A stretch of 64,000 nucleotides of DNA from Paenarthrobacter aurescens. Its GTDB lineage: Bacteria > Actinomycetota > Actinomycetes > Actinomycetales > Micrococcaceae. Below the pieces are notes generated by a model. The model had not been told where the DNA came from. It was given only the letters and a program-made list of their open reading frames with translations, and made no database searches. How positions within the stretch are numbered: the stretch's first letter is position 1; each line of letters opens with the position of its first letter. The stretch covers positions 97,526 to 161,525 of the forward strand of contig NZ_JAOEFX010000012.1 in NCBI RefSeq assembly GCF_025421775.1, read 5' to 3'. Positions 34,013-44,194 of this stretch are shown here, one piece after another. The translations under genes were made by a program, and so were the position numbers.

Positions 34013-34329
34013 CTAGGAGTCGAGTCCAGGCACCGACGCCTTCAAAAGTGTGATCACTTCAGGATCGATTTGGGGCTCCCGGAAGAGACTCACAATCGGT
34101 TCGTACCACCGCAATACACAATTGGAATCAAGCCTCCCGAATGCAATCAGGTCTTCGTCCGAAAGGTGATCCCCGTCGATGAACCAGCGAAGGGAAACAA
34201 GTGACTCTGACGCAAGAATGATCAATTCTGCGTCAACCGGAGCGATCGGTTCGCCGCTAGTCCACGATTGGAGAGGCTCGCCGGGCCTGTGGTTGGAAGA
34301 TTCCCGGGCACTTCTGGTGTGCTACTCAT
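34013..34329 (-). pseudogene. Frameshifted second copy of the 20247-20564 gene
   Basis: This copy is 317 nt where the intact copy is 318 nt. From the matching ATG (34329) the frame breaks after about nine codons because a GGGG run of the intact copy is GGG here (34306-34308). From the break on, the original frame is open and clearly homologous to the intact protein (DLIAFGRLDSNCVLRWYEP). A short product from a TTG near 34225 is conceivable but less likely. About 60 bp upstream of the start are also similar in both copies. Confidence 0.75.
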
Positions 34330-34549
34330 TGTGTGCAGCCTACCGGCAGTCGTGCAGGGCAGAACTGAGCTGGAGGCCTATACGCTATCCGCAGCCAGGG
34401 ACCAAGCGTGAGCACCGCCCGCAAGCCGGTCCCCACCGCTCGCTATGAGAGATGTAGCTGCACGCCCTAACAAGCCCGCCGTTCCAGCCACTGGCAATTC
34501 CCGTCAGACCCGCCCGCAAGACTGCGCGGTGTAGGCGCCCTATACCGCT

Positions 34550-34966
34550 TCACGGTTTTCGCTCCTCTTCCCTGGAATCACGACCTTTTGATTCGCTGTC
34601 CACTTCGTACGGGACGACGACGACTTGAACGTCGTCTTCATAAATGACGGTGCCGGGATCGGTTGAGTAGAAGACGCGGCAGGGGACGTCATGCCGGCGC
34701 AGAAGATCGATGTAGAAATCCGTTTTCTCCAACAAGTGAGTGGCCGACACTTTGAACCAAGCCTGTGCGCCCGGGGCTGCGTAGGTCGACGCCTCAGGCG
34801 TTACGTAAGCCGCGTCGTAAAATTCGTTGGTACTGCGCCAACGGCCCCAATCTTCGGTGCTGAGGCTGCCCTCCTTCGCCAATCGGTTCGCCAGGGCGAA
34901 GATCCCAAGGTGTCGCCCTTTTGCATCAGGTGTACTCGATTGGTAGCGCACAAAGCGTTGTTCCAT
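34550..34966 (-). CDS. Hypothetical protein
   Basis: A 138-residue minus-strand protein with the segments TEDWGRWRSTNEFYDAAY, AWFKVSATHLLEKTDFY and VPCRVFYSTDPGTVIYEDD. The pattern is coherent and protein-like. I recall similar actinobacterial proteins of unknown role, but no family is assigned. It is soluble with a charged C-terminus. It stands alone between the frameshifted gene and a membrane protein. Confidence 0.7.
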   Translation of the reverse strand: MEQRFVRYQSSTPDAKGRHLGIFALANRLAKEGSLSTEDWGRWRSTNEFYDAAYVTPEASTYAAPGAQAWFKVSATHLLEKTDFYIDLLRRHDVPCRVFYSTDPGTVIYEDDVQVVVVPYEVDSESKGRDSREEERKP

Positions 34967-35061
34967 AACGCCTAGCCAACCAGCTGGGATATCGGATCAC
35001 AGGGATTGACGACGCGGCGTCCGTATCAGCCCTTCGTGCTGACGGAAGGGTCGAGTCTCGA

Positions 35062-35505
35062 CTAGCCGCCAGCCAGCCGCCCCTCCGAACGTCGTCGCAG
35101 TGACATTAAAGCAAGCGTGTACAACAGGCCGCGGGCCACGCCGAACAACCAAGGGAAAGGCAGGTCGAAGCCTATCCAGAACACTGCTTCCACAGGCAGG
35201 AGGGCTAGCCCAAGAACCAGCCCGGACTTGCGCCCCCTCCACGCCAGCCAAGCCGCCCACGACGCAACCAGCACTACACCAAGGAAAGCAATGAGCAGCG
35301 CCACGAAGGTCCAGCTTTGCAGGCCGTCCCATGGACCCGCGTACATCGGGAACAGGTCCATGAACATCGGCAGGTACCCGTTCTTTAGGAGGTAGATGCT
35401 GACTGGGATGGCTGGAATCCCGAACGCCGCAGCGTAGATCCAGGTCAGCACGGCCGCCACTCGCGCTTTCTGCATAGCCTTCCTCATTCCGCCCGCCCAC
35501 GGCAT
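35062..35505 (-). CDS. Four-helix membrane protein
   Basis: A protein of up to 147 residues with four hydrophobic segments (about 17-40, 65-88, 94-112, 114-134) and a basic C-terminus. Starts at 35505, 35487 and 35475 are all possible; none has a clear ribosome-binding site. No family recognised. Confidence 0.6.
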   Translation of the reverse strand: MPWAGGMRKAMQKARVAAVLTWIYAAAFGIPAIPVSIYLLKNGYLPMFMDLFPMYAGPWDGLQSWTFVALLIAFLGVVLVASWAAWLAWRGRKSGLVLGLALLPVEAVFWIGFDLPFPWLFGVARGLLYTLALMSLRRRSEGRLAGG

Positions 35506-35554
35506 TTCCGCTTGCCAATGGAACAGATAGAACCAGTGTGGAGCAGGGCGTTCA

Positions 35555-36748
<1,194 letters not shown>

Positions 36749-36752
36749 GGTC

Positions 36753-37502
36753 CTAGGCTTCCTCGAACCAGCCCCGCGCAGGGTTCGACACCTCGGGAGC
36801 CTCCCGGAAGACACCGGGCTGCGCAACCCAGCCAACACCGTTGGCAATGACCTTTTGGATCTGCGGTTGGTGGTACACCGGGTATTCCTGGTCGCCGGGG
36901 CTGAAGTAGAAGATCCGGCCCTTGCCCCGGGAGAACGTCACGCCTGAGCGGAACACCTCTCCCCCGGTGAATGAGCTGATGAAGATCAGGTCATCGGGTT
37001 CCGGGATGTCGAACAGTTCGCCGTACATTTCCTGCTGGGGAATGATGATCGGGCTTTCAACGCCAGCCGCGATCGGGTGCGAAGGCTTGACCGTCCACAC
37101 GAGTTCGCGCTCCCCCTCGTTGCGCCACTTCAGCGAGCAGGTGGTCCCCAACAATCGGGTGAAGATCTTGGCGAAATGCCCCGAGTGCAGGACCACCAGG
37201 CCCATGCCGCCAAGAACGTGTCGCTGCACGCGCTCCACCACTTCATCAGCCACTTCCGCATGCGCAATGTGCCCCCACCACAGCAGAACGTCGGTCTGCT
37301 CCAGGACTTCATCGGAGAGGCCATGCTCGGGATCGGCCAGGGTTGCTGTGGAGATTTCGGAGTCCGGGTAGAAACCGCGGAGCCCGGCGGCGATAGCACC
37401 GTGGATCCCTTCGGGGTACATGTCGCCGATGGTTGCAGGCTCGTTGCGAGCCTCGTGCACGGCCTCGTTCCAGACGACAATCTTCAATTTCGAATCAGAC
37501 AT
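36753..37502 (-). CDS. ThuA domain protein
   Basis: A 249-residue ThuA-like protein (class I glutamine amidotransferase-like fold) with the segments LLWWGHIAHAEV, GMGLVVLHSGHFAKIF and ISSFTGGEVFRSG. The ATG is followed by MSDSKLKIVVWNE. ThuA proteins act with Gfo/Idh/MocA partners in trehalose and related sugar use. Here two such partners flank it, with 1 and 4 bp between genes. Confidence 0.92.
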   Translation of the reverse strand: MSDSKLKIVVWNEAVHEARNEPATIGDMYPEGIHGAIAAGLRGFYPDSEISTATLADPEHGLSDEVLEQTDVLLWWGHIAHAEVADEVVERVQRHVLGGMGLVVLHSGHFAKIFTRLLGTTCSLKWRNEGERELVWTVKPSHPIAAGVESPIIIPQQEMYGELFDIPEPDDLIFISSFTGGEVFRSGVTFSRGKGRIFYFSPGDQEYPVYHQPQIQKVIANGVGWVAQPGVFREAPEVSNPARGWFEEA

Positions 37503-37503
37503 T

Positions 37504-38607
37504 TCAGAGCACCACTTCACGTTGTTCGAGGGCGGATTTGTAGCAGGCATCGAGCACCAGGGCTCGGCTGAGGGCAAGGGACCCATCGTGGCTTCCCCAC
37601 ACGGTCTCGCCACCGCGCACGGCGGCAATGAAATCGTCGACGACGGCCTGGTGGGCTCGCCCGGGTTCGGCCACCACCTCGAAGTCGGCGTTCTCGCCGT
37701 CCTTCTCGGTGAAGACGTGGACGTCCGCTACCGGGTTCTCGGAGGCGCCGACCGAGCGCAAGTCCGCTCCGCCGTCGGTCCCGTAAACGGTGAAGTCCAT
37801 CAGGTCCTTCTCGTCGCGGTAGGTGGCCCATCCCGCTTCCAGGATCAGGGTCCCGCCACCTTCCAGCCGGATGAACGCGGAGGCGAAGTCTTCCACTTCA
37901 AACTTGTGGCTGGAGTTCGACGCCGTGTAGCGGTCGTTGCCGCCGAGGCCGCGCGGGCCGAGTTCGGAGTGAGTCGACGCCGAGACGGACAGTACCTTGG
38001 GCTCACCCAGCAGGTGCAGCGAGTAGTCCAGCACGTGCACGCCGATGTCAGCCAACGGACCGCCGCCGGCGAGTTCCGGGTTGGTGAACCAGCTGCCGAG
38101 CATCGGAATGCCCTGGCGCCGGAGCCATGACGCCTTGGCGTAGTATGGGCGACCCAGCGTGCCGGCGTCGATCACTTCCTTCAGCGCCTGGATGTCGCCG
38201 CGGCGGCGGTGGTTGAACGCGACGTCCAGGACGCGGCCAGCCTTACGGGCGGCGTCCACCATCTGTTGACCTTCGACGGCGTTGCGCGCCAACGGCTTTT
38301 CGCTCAGCACATGCAGTCCGCGCTCGAGCGACGCAATGGCGATCGGTGCGTGCAGGAACGTCGGCACGGCGACGCTGACGGCGTCGAGACCTTCCAGCTC
38401 GATCATGTCTTCCCAACGGGCGAAGGCGTGGGGAATGCTGTATTCCTCCTTCAGCTGGTCGAGAAGGTCGGCTTCCATACCGGCGACGGCGACAATCTCG
38501 ACGCCGGGAATGGTGCTGTACGCCTTGAGGTGCTGCTGGCCGGCCCAACCGATGCCCACAACTCCCACCTTGAGGGTTGTGGACGGGGCCTGCTGCTGAA
38601 TGCTCAC
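37504..38607 (-). CDS. Gfo/Idh/MocA family oxidoreductase
   Basis: A 367-residue dehydrogenase-type protein with the Rossmann motif VGVVGIGWAGQQHLKAY, the SEKPLARN motif and the AFNHRRRGD segment. It lies one base upstream of the thuA-like gene and 41 bp after the ABC permease genes. With the other Gfo/Idh/MocA protein in the operon it may form a two-step oxidation-reduction route, as in 3-keto-sugar pathways; this is inference. Confidence 0.93.
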   Translation of the reverse strand: MSIQQQAPSTTLKVGVVGIGWAGQQHLKAYSTIPGVEIVAVAGMEADLLDQLKEEYSIPHAFARWEDMIELEGLDAVSVAVPTFLHAPIAIASLERGLHVLSEKPLARNAVEGQQMVDAARKAGRVLDVAFNHRRRGDIQALKEVIDAGTLGRPYYAKASWLRRQGIPMLGSWFTNPELAGGGPLADIGVHVLDYSLHLLGEPKVLSVSASTHSELGPRGLGGNDRYTASNSSHKFEVEDFASAFIRLEGGGTLILEAGWATYRDEKDLMDFTVYGTDGGADLRSVGASENPVADVHVFTEKDGENADFEVVAEPGRAHQAVVDDFIAAVRGGETVWGSHDGSLALSRALVLDACYKSALEQREVVL

Positions 38608-38648
38608 GTTGTTCCTGTTCTTTCTGGGTTTCTAGTTGTGGTTTGGGG

Positions 38649-39548
38649 TTAGCCCTTGACGGCGCCGGCCGTCATGCCGGACACGATGCGCTTCTGGCAC
38701 AGCAACACGAGGATGACCAACGGAATGGTGATGATCACCGATGCGGCGCTGATGGTGCCCAATGGTTGCTCGAACTCGCTGGTTCCGCTGAAGAACGCAA
38801 TCGCCACCGGGACAGGGCGGGCTTCGGGCGAGGTTGTCAGGGTGACGGCCAGGAGGAATTCGTTCCAGACCGAGATGAATACCAGAATCGCCGTCGTCGC
38901 CAGACCGGGAACAGCCAGCGGCAGGATCACCTTGCGGAAGGCCACAAACGGTGTGGCGCCGTCCATGTACGCGGATTCCTCCAGCTCACGCGGGATCTCC
39001 TTGAAGAACGACGTCAGCGTGTAGATCGCCAGCGGCAACGCGAACGTCAGCTTCGGAATGATGAGGCCGAGCAGTGTGTCGTACAGGCCGATTTCGCGCC
39101 AGATGGAGAACATAGGGGCCGCGATGGCGATGGCCGGGAACGTGGTGACCGAGAGGATCAACGTCAGGATCATCGCCTTACGGCGCATCTTCAACCGGGC
39201 CAGCGCATACGCGGCGAAGGACGCGAACACCAGCGCCACTGTTGTAGTCACGACGGCGATAATCACCGAATTGCGCAAGGCCAGGAGGAACTCGGGGTTC
39301 TGGAAGACCACCAGATAGTTCTCGAGTGTCGGCTGGCTGGGGAAGAGCTCGCCTTGGGACAGACTCGCACCCTTCTTAAGGGAGGTGTTGACCAGCCAGT
39401 AGAACGGGATGAGCGAGAAGCCCATCACGGCAATGACGAACACCCACACCATGGGATGCAGTTTCGATTCCCCACGCAAGCGACGCTTCGGCGCCTTGGG
39501 GCGCGAGGCGACTTCCGCCGTCGGGCGTTCTGCAGTCAGCGTGCTCAT
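38649..39548 (-). CDS. Sugar ABC transporter permease (MalG-like)
   Basis: A 299-residue six-helix permease. The EAA loop reads ELEESAYMDGATPFVAFRKVILP, and the conserved C-terminus QKRIVSGMTAGAVKG marks the MalG/LacG type. The ATG at 39548 overlaps the stop of the partner permease gene (ATGA). Substrate is a sugar or sugar alcohol; a disaccharide is plausible from the ThuA context. Confidence 0.94.
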   Translation of the reverse strand: MSTLTAERPTAEVASRPKAPKRRLRGESKLHPMVWVFVIAVMGFSLIPFYWLVNTSLKKGASLSQGELFPSQPTLENYLVVFQNPEFLLALRNSVIIAVVTTTVALVFASFAAYALARLKMRRKAMILTLILSVTTFPAIAIAAPMFSIWREIGLYDTLLGLIIPKLTFALPLAIYTLTSFFKEIPRELEESAYMDGATPFVAFRKVILPLAVPGLATTAILVFISVWNEFLLAVTLTTSPEARPVPVAIAFFSGTSEFEQPLGTISAASVIITIPLVILVLLCQKRIVSGMTAGAVKG

Positions 39549-40501
39549 TGTTCCTCCTTCGCGACGTCGCGGATGTTGCCGCCGGCGAAGCGGACGTAGA
39601 TGACCGAGACCACCATGACGGTGAGGAAGGTCAGGATGGACAGCGCCGAGCCTTCGCCCACCAACCGGTTTTCGCGTAGTTGCGTGTAGGCGAGCATGGA
39701 CATGGATTCGGTGCCGTTGGCGCCGCGGGTGAGGACGAACGGCAGGTCGAAGACGCGGAGGGCATCCATGGTGCGGAAGATCGCGGCGAGGACGATTGCC
39801 GGACGCAGGAGCGGCAGGGTGATGTTCACGAAGGTCTGCCACTTGCTGGCGCCGTCGAGTTCCGCGGCCTCGTACGTTTCGGCGGAGATGACCTGCAGGC
39901 CGGCCAGGATGATGAGCGCCGCGAACGGGGTGGTCTTCCAGACGTCGGCCATGACGATCACGGCCATCGCGTAGCCGTGCTCACCGAGCCAGACGACGTC
40001 GCCGCCGGGCAGCCCCAGCGTGGACAGGACGTTGGTGACCAGGCCCATGTTGGGCTGGAACATCGTTTGCCAGGTGATGGCGCTGACCACGGTGATGATC
40101 GCGTACGGCAGCAGAACCACGGTGCGCAGGACGGCGCGGCCCTTGAACGCGAGGTTGAGCAGGAGCGCCATGGCCGTGCCGAGGATGAGTTCCAAGCTGA
40201 CGGAGAGGCCAGCGAAAAGGAACGTCTGGCCGAACGCCGCCCACCATTCGTTGCTGGTGAGCGCGGCGACGTAATTGTCCAGCCCGACGAAGCGTGAGAG
40301 CCCGGCGGTGCGGACGCTGTACTGGTTCAGCGAGAGCCAGATCGCGTAGCCGATGGGGACCGCCGCAACCAGCGCCATGATGACCAGCGACGGGGCGGTC
40401 ATGCGGAAGGCGAGCTTGCGTTCGGCTCGGTCGCGGCCGCTTACGGGGCGGGCCGGTGCGACGCTTGGGCTGCGGCCCGGTAGGAGTGTCTTGAGCGCCA
40501 T
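39545..40501 (-). CDS. Sugar ABC transporter permease (MalF-like)
   Basis: A 318-residue six-helix permease. The EAA loop reads EAAELDGASKWQTFVNITLPLLRP. A polar N-terminus of about 30 residues precedes helix 1. It follows the binding-protein gene by 2 bp and overlaps the second permease gene. No ATPase gene is in the operon, so a shared MsmK/MalK-type ATPase encoded elsewhere is expected. Confidence 0.94.
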   Translation of the reverse strand: MALKTLLPGRSPSVAPARPVSGRDRAERKLAFRMTAPSLVIMALVAAVPIGYAIWLSLNQYSVRTAGLSRFVGLDNYVAALTSNEWWAAFGQTFLFAGLSVSLELILGTAMALLLNLAFKGRAVLRTVVLLPYAIITVVSAITWQTMFQPNMGLVTNVLSTLGLPGGDVVWLGEHGYAMAVIVMADVWKTTPFAALIILAGLQVISAETYEAAELDGASKWQTFVNITLPLLRPAIVLAAIFRTMDALRVFDLPFVLTRGANGTESMSMLAYTQLRENRLVGEGSALSILTFLTVMVVSVIYVRFAGGNIRDVAKEEQ

Positions 40502-40503
40502 GA

Positions 40504-41823
40504 TCAGAAGCTCGCCTTGGCGGCGGTGATTTCTTCGGCCATCCTCTGCACGGCTTCCTCGGTGGAGGCGGTGCCGGACAGGACGGCGTAGACGTTCTTG
40601 TAGATCGCCTGCGAGATCTGCGGGTAGACCGGGGAGATCGGGCGCGGCTTGGCACCCTTCACGGACGCGAGGAGTTCAGTGGCGAACGGCATCTTCTCGA
40701 GGACCGCTGCGTCAGAGTAGGCCGCTTCATTCACAGGTGCCTGCGAGTAGTCCATGGCCACGTGCTTCTGCCAGTCCGGGGTGGTGGCGAAGTCGATGAA
40801 CGCGACAGCCCCGGCCTGGTTGGTGGAGTGCGCCGAGATTGCCAGGTTCCAGCCGCCCAGCACGCCGGAGGCCTTGCCGCCTTCCCATGCCGGCAGCGGA
40901 GCGACGCCGAAGCTGGACGCGAGCGGTGTCGCATTGAGCAGGCGGTACACGTGCGGCCAGTTGCGCTGGTATCCGAAGTCGCCGGACTCGTAGGCGAGGC
41001 GGGCCGGGTCTTCGTTGTAGGTGAGGACGGCGCGGTCAGCTGAGCCGTTCTTGAGGCCGTCGCTCATGAAGTTGAGGACGTCGCGGGTTTCCTGGGAGTC
41101 CACCGTGACGTCGCCCTGCTCGTTGAGGACTTCGCCGCCTGCGCTGTAGAGCATTTCGAGGAAGTTAACCGTGAGGCCCTCGTACTGCTTGCCCTGATAG
41201 ACGTAGCCGTTGCCGGGAGCCTTGGCGGCTTCCGCGTAGAGCTGCTGCCAGGACTCGGGCTTGGCCACCTTGTCCTTCTGGTAGTAGATCAAGCCGGCGT
41301 TGGTGAAGAACGGCGAGCCCCAATACTTGTCCTGGTACTTGGTGGTTTCCACAGTGGAGGGAATGAGCCGGTCCTTGTTGGCTTCCACCAACTTGGTCTG
41401 GTCCAGCAGCCAGCCCTGCGAGGCGAATTCGGAGGTCCAGATGACGTCCGTGACGAAGAGGTCGCACTCGGTGGACTTGCCCTCAAGCCGCTGCACGATC
41501 TGCGTACGTGCCTCATCCGTGGTGGCGCCGATCTCGGTGTACTTGGCCGTGACCTTGCCGTTCGCCTTGGTGAACGCCTCCGCCGTGCCCTTGTAGATGC
41601 CGCTCGCGTCCTTGACGCCGCAGATGTTGACCGCACCGCTGGCATTAGCGCCCGACGCCGGATCGGCAGCTGCCGCTTGCTCGGCACCTTGGGGTGCGGC
41701 TCCCCCGCCGCACGCGCTGAGGACGAGGGCTGCGGCTGCGATTGCGGCTGAGGCCAGGGCTTTGCGGTTTCGCGGTGGTGCGGCGCGGGTCTGGAGCGGG
41801 AGAGCAGGTCGGTTCAAGTCCAC
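40504..41823 (-). CDS. Sugar ABC transporter substrate-binding lipoprotein
   Basis: A 439-residue extracellular solute-binding protein of the MalE-like cluster. GTG 41823 is preceded by AAAGGAG at good spacing. The signal peptide ends in LSAC with lipid-bearing Cys38. The segments GSPFFTNAGLIYYQKD and VLGGWNLAISAHS are typical. It is the first gene of the operon and lies directly downstream of two identical LacI-type operators. Confidence 0.93.
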   Translation of the reverse strand: MDLNRPALPLQTRAAPPRNRKALASAAIAAAALVLSACGGGAAPQGAEQAAAADPASGANASGAVNICGVKDASGIYKGTAEAFTKANGKVTAKYTEIGATTDEARTQIVQRLEGKSTECDLFVTDVIWTSEFASQGWLLDQTKLVEANKDRLIPSTVETTKYQDKYWGSPFFTNAGLIYYQKDKVAKPESWQQLYAEAAKAPGNGYVYQGKQYEGLTVNFLEMLYSAGGEVLNEQGDVTVDSQETRDVLNFMSDGLKNGSADRAVLTYNEDPARLAYESGDFGYQRNWPHVYRLLNATPLASSFGVAPLPAWEGGKASGVLGGWNLAISAHSTNQAGAVAFIDFATTPDWQKHVAMDYSQAPVNEAAYSDAAVLEKMPFATELLASVKGAKPRPISPVYPQISQAIYKNVYAVLSGTASTEEAVQRMAEEITAAKASF

Positions 41824-41923
41824 AAGTGGCTCCTTTGGGGTCTGTGGGCGGTGGCGGTCAGTACGCGTTTTGGCTGTCCCGCGTGCTGAGGGTGGCTTCT
41901 TTGCCGGTGGTGCATGTGATCCG

Positions 41924-41937
41924 TGGAATCGATTCCA
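41924..41937. promoter_or_regulatory. LacI-type operator, copy 1
   Basis: TGGAATCGATTCCA is a perfect 14-bp palindrome with the central CG of LacI-family sites. It lies about 100 bp upstream of the binding-protein start. Confidence 0.85.
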
Positions 41938-41968
41938 AATGTGTTCAAAAGAATCGGCCTCTCGGCCG

Positions 41969-41982
41969 TGGAATCGATTCCA
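41969..41982. promoter_or_regulatory. LacI-type operator, copy 2
   Basis: Identical to copy 1, with centres 45 bp apart (about four helical turns). It lies between the sugar operon and the lacI-type gene. Confidence 0.85.
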
Positions 41983-42022
41983 AAGTAGTGTGACAGGGAC
42001 CACTGAGGGCTGTCAACCCTCT

Positions 42023-43018
42023 TTATTTGGTGGAGTCCCGGATGACAAGCTCATGCGGGAGGAAGGTTCTTCCCTTGCGATGCGAGTCCTCGACGGTCAT
42101 CCGCTCAAGGAGTTCAGCGAAGGCTACGCGGCCCATTTCGTAGGCCGGCTGCCTTACTGTGGTCAGCTCCGGGACGCACATTTCCGCTTGGGCCGAGTCA
42201 TCGAAACCGGCCACGGCGATGTCTTGTGGAACTCGGAGTCCGGCATCCGTGAGTTCCCGAACGCACCCGGCGGCGACGACATCGGTCCCGCAGAAAACGG
42301 CGTCTGGGCGGTCTTTTGCTTTGAGAAGCTTCTTGGCGAGCGTACGGCCGGCGTGGAAGCCGAAGTTGCCTTCGCCGAACAGGATCTGGTCTTGTTCCAA
42401 GCCTGCTTCCTTGAGTGCCTGGCGGAAGCCTTCCTCACGCAGCCGGCCCGAGCGGGCACCCCTGTGGGCGAGCATGGCCAGCTTCTTGGCGCCGGTGTCG
42501 ATCAGGTGATTGGTGATGTCGTAGGCGGCCTGGCGGTCATCAATAGACACCCCGAACGCTGCCTCGGCGTCGACGATTTCACACACCTGGACAACGCTCA
42601 TTTGCTCGGCGACTGTGTTGACGTCGTCGTCCGGCATTGTTGGCGAGAAGATCACCAGGCCGTCCACTGAGCCGTTGCGCAGCATGTCCACGAGCTGCTG
42701 CTCACGATCCAAGTCCCCGTCGGTGGCAGCGATGAGGCTGACGTAGCCGGAGTTCGCGGCAGCGTCGCCGACACCCCGGAAGACTTCGCTGATCACGAGC
42801 GAATCCAAGTTCTTGGCGAGTGCCAAGACGCGCATCGTTCGGTCTCTTCGGAGATCCCTTGCCGAAGCCAATGGACGATAGCTGAGCTCCCGGATGGCAC
42901 TGTTGACCTTTTCCTTGGCGGCCTCGCTGACAGCAGGGCTTCCATTCAGAACGCGCGACACCGTCCCCACGGACACACCCGCCGTCCTGGCGACGTCCTG
43001 AACTGTCGGCCGAGCCAT
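42023..43018 (-). CDS. LacI family transcriptional regulator
   Basis: A 331-residue LacI-type repressor. The helix-turn-helix TVQDVARTAGVSVGTVSRVL is at residues 5-24, followed by a hinge helix and a periplasmic-binding-protein-like effector domain. It lies upstream of the sugar operon on the same strand, and two perfect LacI-type palindromes are between them. I choose ATG 43018. It most likely represses the operon until its sugar binds. Confidence 0.94.
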   Translation of the reverse strand: MARPTVQDVARTAGVSVGTVSRVLNGSPAVSEAAKEKVNSAIRELSYRPLASARDLRRDRTMRVLALAKNLDSLVISEVFRGVGDAAANSGYVSLIAATDGDLDREQQLVDMLRNGSVDGLVIFSPTMPDDDVNTVAEQMSVVQVCEIVDAEAAFGVSIDDRQAAYDITNHLIDTGAKKLAMLAHRGARSGRLREEGFRQALKEAGLEQDQILFGEGNFGFHAGRTLAKKLLKAKDRPDAVFCGTDVVAAGCVRELTDAGLRVPQDIAVAGFDDSAQAEMCVPELTTVRQPAYEMGRVAFAELLERMTVEDSHRKGRTFLPHELVIRDSTK

Positions 43019-43336
43019 TCGTTGTCCTTCCGCGAGCAGTCTTGGTGCTCTTTGCCCCCACGTCACTGCTGTGCCCACCGGCGCTCCTCAGCTTAGTGCC
43101 CATTCGATGGCTAAGCCGAGACGTGATGCTGCAAGGTACACCGCAGCAAGGGGCATTCAAGTTATTGCAGTTTATAGATCGAATGTAGTCATCGGGGGCA
43201 CAAACTCGGACCACGCCCAGGCTCTGGTGGACCAGGTCGTAGCGTCTAAGAGCGACATTGGAAAATGCCCCTCCGTCCAATTAGGTTCAAGGTAGCAAGT
43301 CCGTCACAGCAAGAAGCCGACACTGACTAAGGCAAT
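43019..43336. other. Gene-free gap of 318 bp at the island edge
   Basis: No convincing gene is visible on either strand. GC content falls visibly from about 43130 on, so the left edge of the defence island may lie here. I see no attachment-site repeat. Confidence 0.5.
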
Positions 43337-44194
43337 TCAGCCGCCCATCCAATCAGCCAGACCACTAAAAAGTGGCATTCTAGCAAAAGAACCCTCAACT
43401 AGAATTGCCATCCTTAGGCCGTTTTCTAGTGCTTCTTCATCACGTAGACCACACTGATTTTTGATGAGGTTTCCGAAAACTGCCATGAGCAAAGCGGCGA
43501 GGTCATGCCCATAGACCACCTCCCTGACATCTGAATACTCAGGTGATTCATACTCACCAACCTTGACTGCCACGTTCGGCGGAACAGTCTTCCGAACATC
43601 AAAACCCGCATAGTCGCCGCCCCTTTTAATGACCCCTTTAGACACCAAAGGCCGTGCTAGCGAAGGGTTTTGATGCCTAACTACATATAAGTCGCGAAGA
43701 GCTTCCCTAAGGAGGGAGATCAAAATTTCACCTTCTGGCAATCGCTCAGAAAGCATGTTCCGATTCAGCGTATCAAGAACTTGAGGATTGAATGCATAAC
43801 TCTCCAAGGCAGGGAAGTCGGTCCACATCAGCACGGGAGACGAGAAATCGTCCCGATGTTCGCCGCAATCAACGTCGACAACGCAACGCAGTTTATTCGC
43901 GAAGTCATTGAGTTCGTTCGATAGGCAGAGGATCCGGCTGCGATTACCTAATGTCACCCCCTCCTGAATCAGCACCCCATCCGGTACATCAATGTCACCT
44001 ATGCAGATAATGTGGGGCTCGCTATATGAAGGCATCCAACGCACGCCAATAGTACGAACCCATTCAGTGAAAAACCGTCTATCAACATTACCTTCGACAA
44101 TCAGGTATTTGCTGCGAGTCAAGGATACCTCACGACGAATATCATCCACATTTAGACGTGGCTTTCCTTCAACGGTGTCATCAGTTAACTTCAC
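43337..44194 (-). CDS. ariB: AriB-like DUF4435/TOPRIM-like protein (PARIS)
   Basis: A 285-residue protein resembling DUF4435. The TOPRIM-like glutamate is in YLIVEGNVDRRF (Glu34), the acidic pair in VVDVDCGE (Asp107, Asp109) and a later conserved region in DFPALESYAF (Glu131). In PARIS, AriB is the toxic effector held and released by the AriA ATPase. Its start overlaps the ATPase gene by 14 bp, so the pair is translationally coupled. Base composition is visibly AT-richer than the flanks, a sign of transfer. The PARIS assignment rests on the domain pair and gene order. Confidence 0.75.
   Translation of the reverse strand: MKLTDDTVEGKPRLNVDDIRREVSLTRSKYLIVEGNVDRRFFTEWVRTIGVRWMPSYSEPHIICIGDIDVPDGVLIQEGVTLGNRSRILCLSNELNDFANKLRCVVDVDCGEHRDDFSSPVLMWTDFPALESYAFNPQVLDTLNRNMLSERLPEGEILISLLREALRDLYVVRHQNPSLARPLVSKGVIKRGGDYAGFDVRKTVPPNVAVKVGEYESPEYSDVREVVYGHDLAALLMAVFGNLIKNQCGLRDEEALENGLRMAILVEGSFARMPLFSGLADWMGG

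Noticed and set aside
34465..34545. Stretch beginning GCCCTAACAAGCCCGCC resembles the start of an integron attC site
   Set aside because: No matching GTTRRRY core or paired inner arms follow at the right distance, and no integrase gene is seen.
43071..43295. Open frame of 74 codons between the LacI regulator and the PARIS-like genes
   Set aside because: It overlaps the regulator's upstream region, lacks a ribosome-binding site and does not read like a protein.
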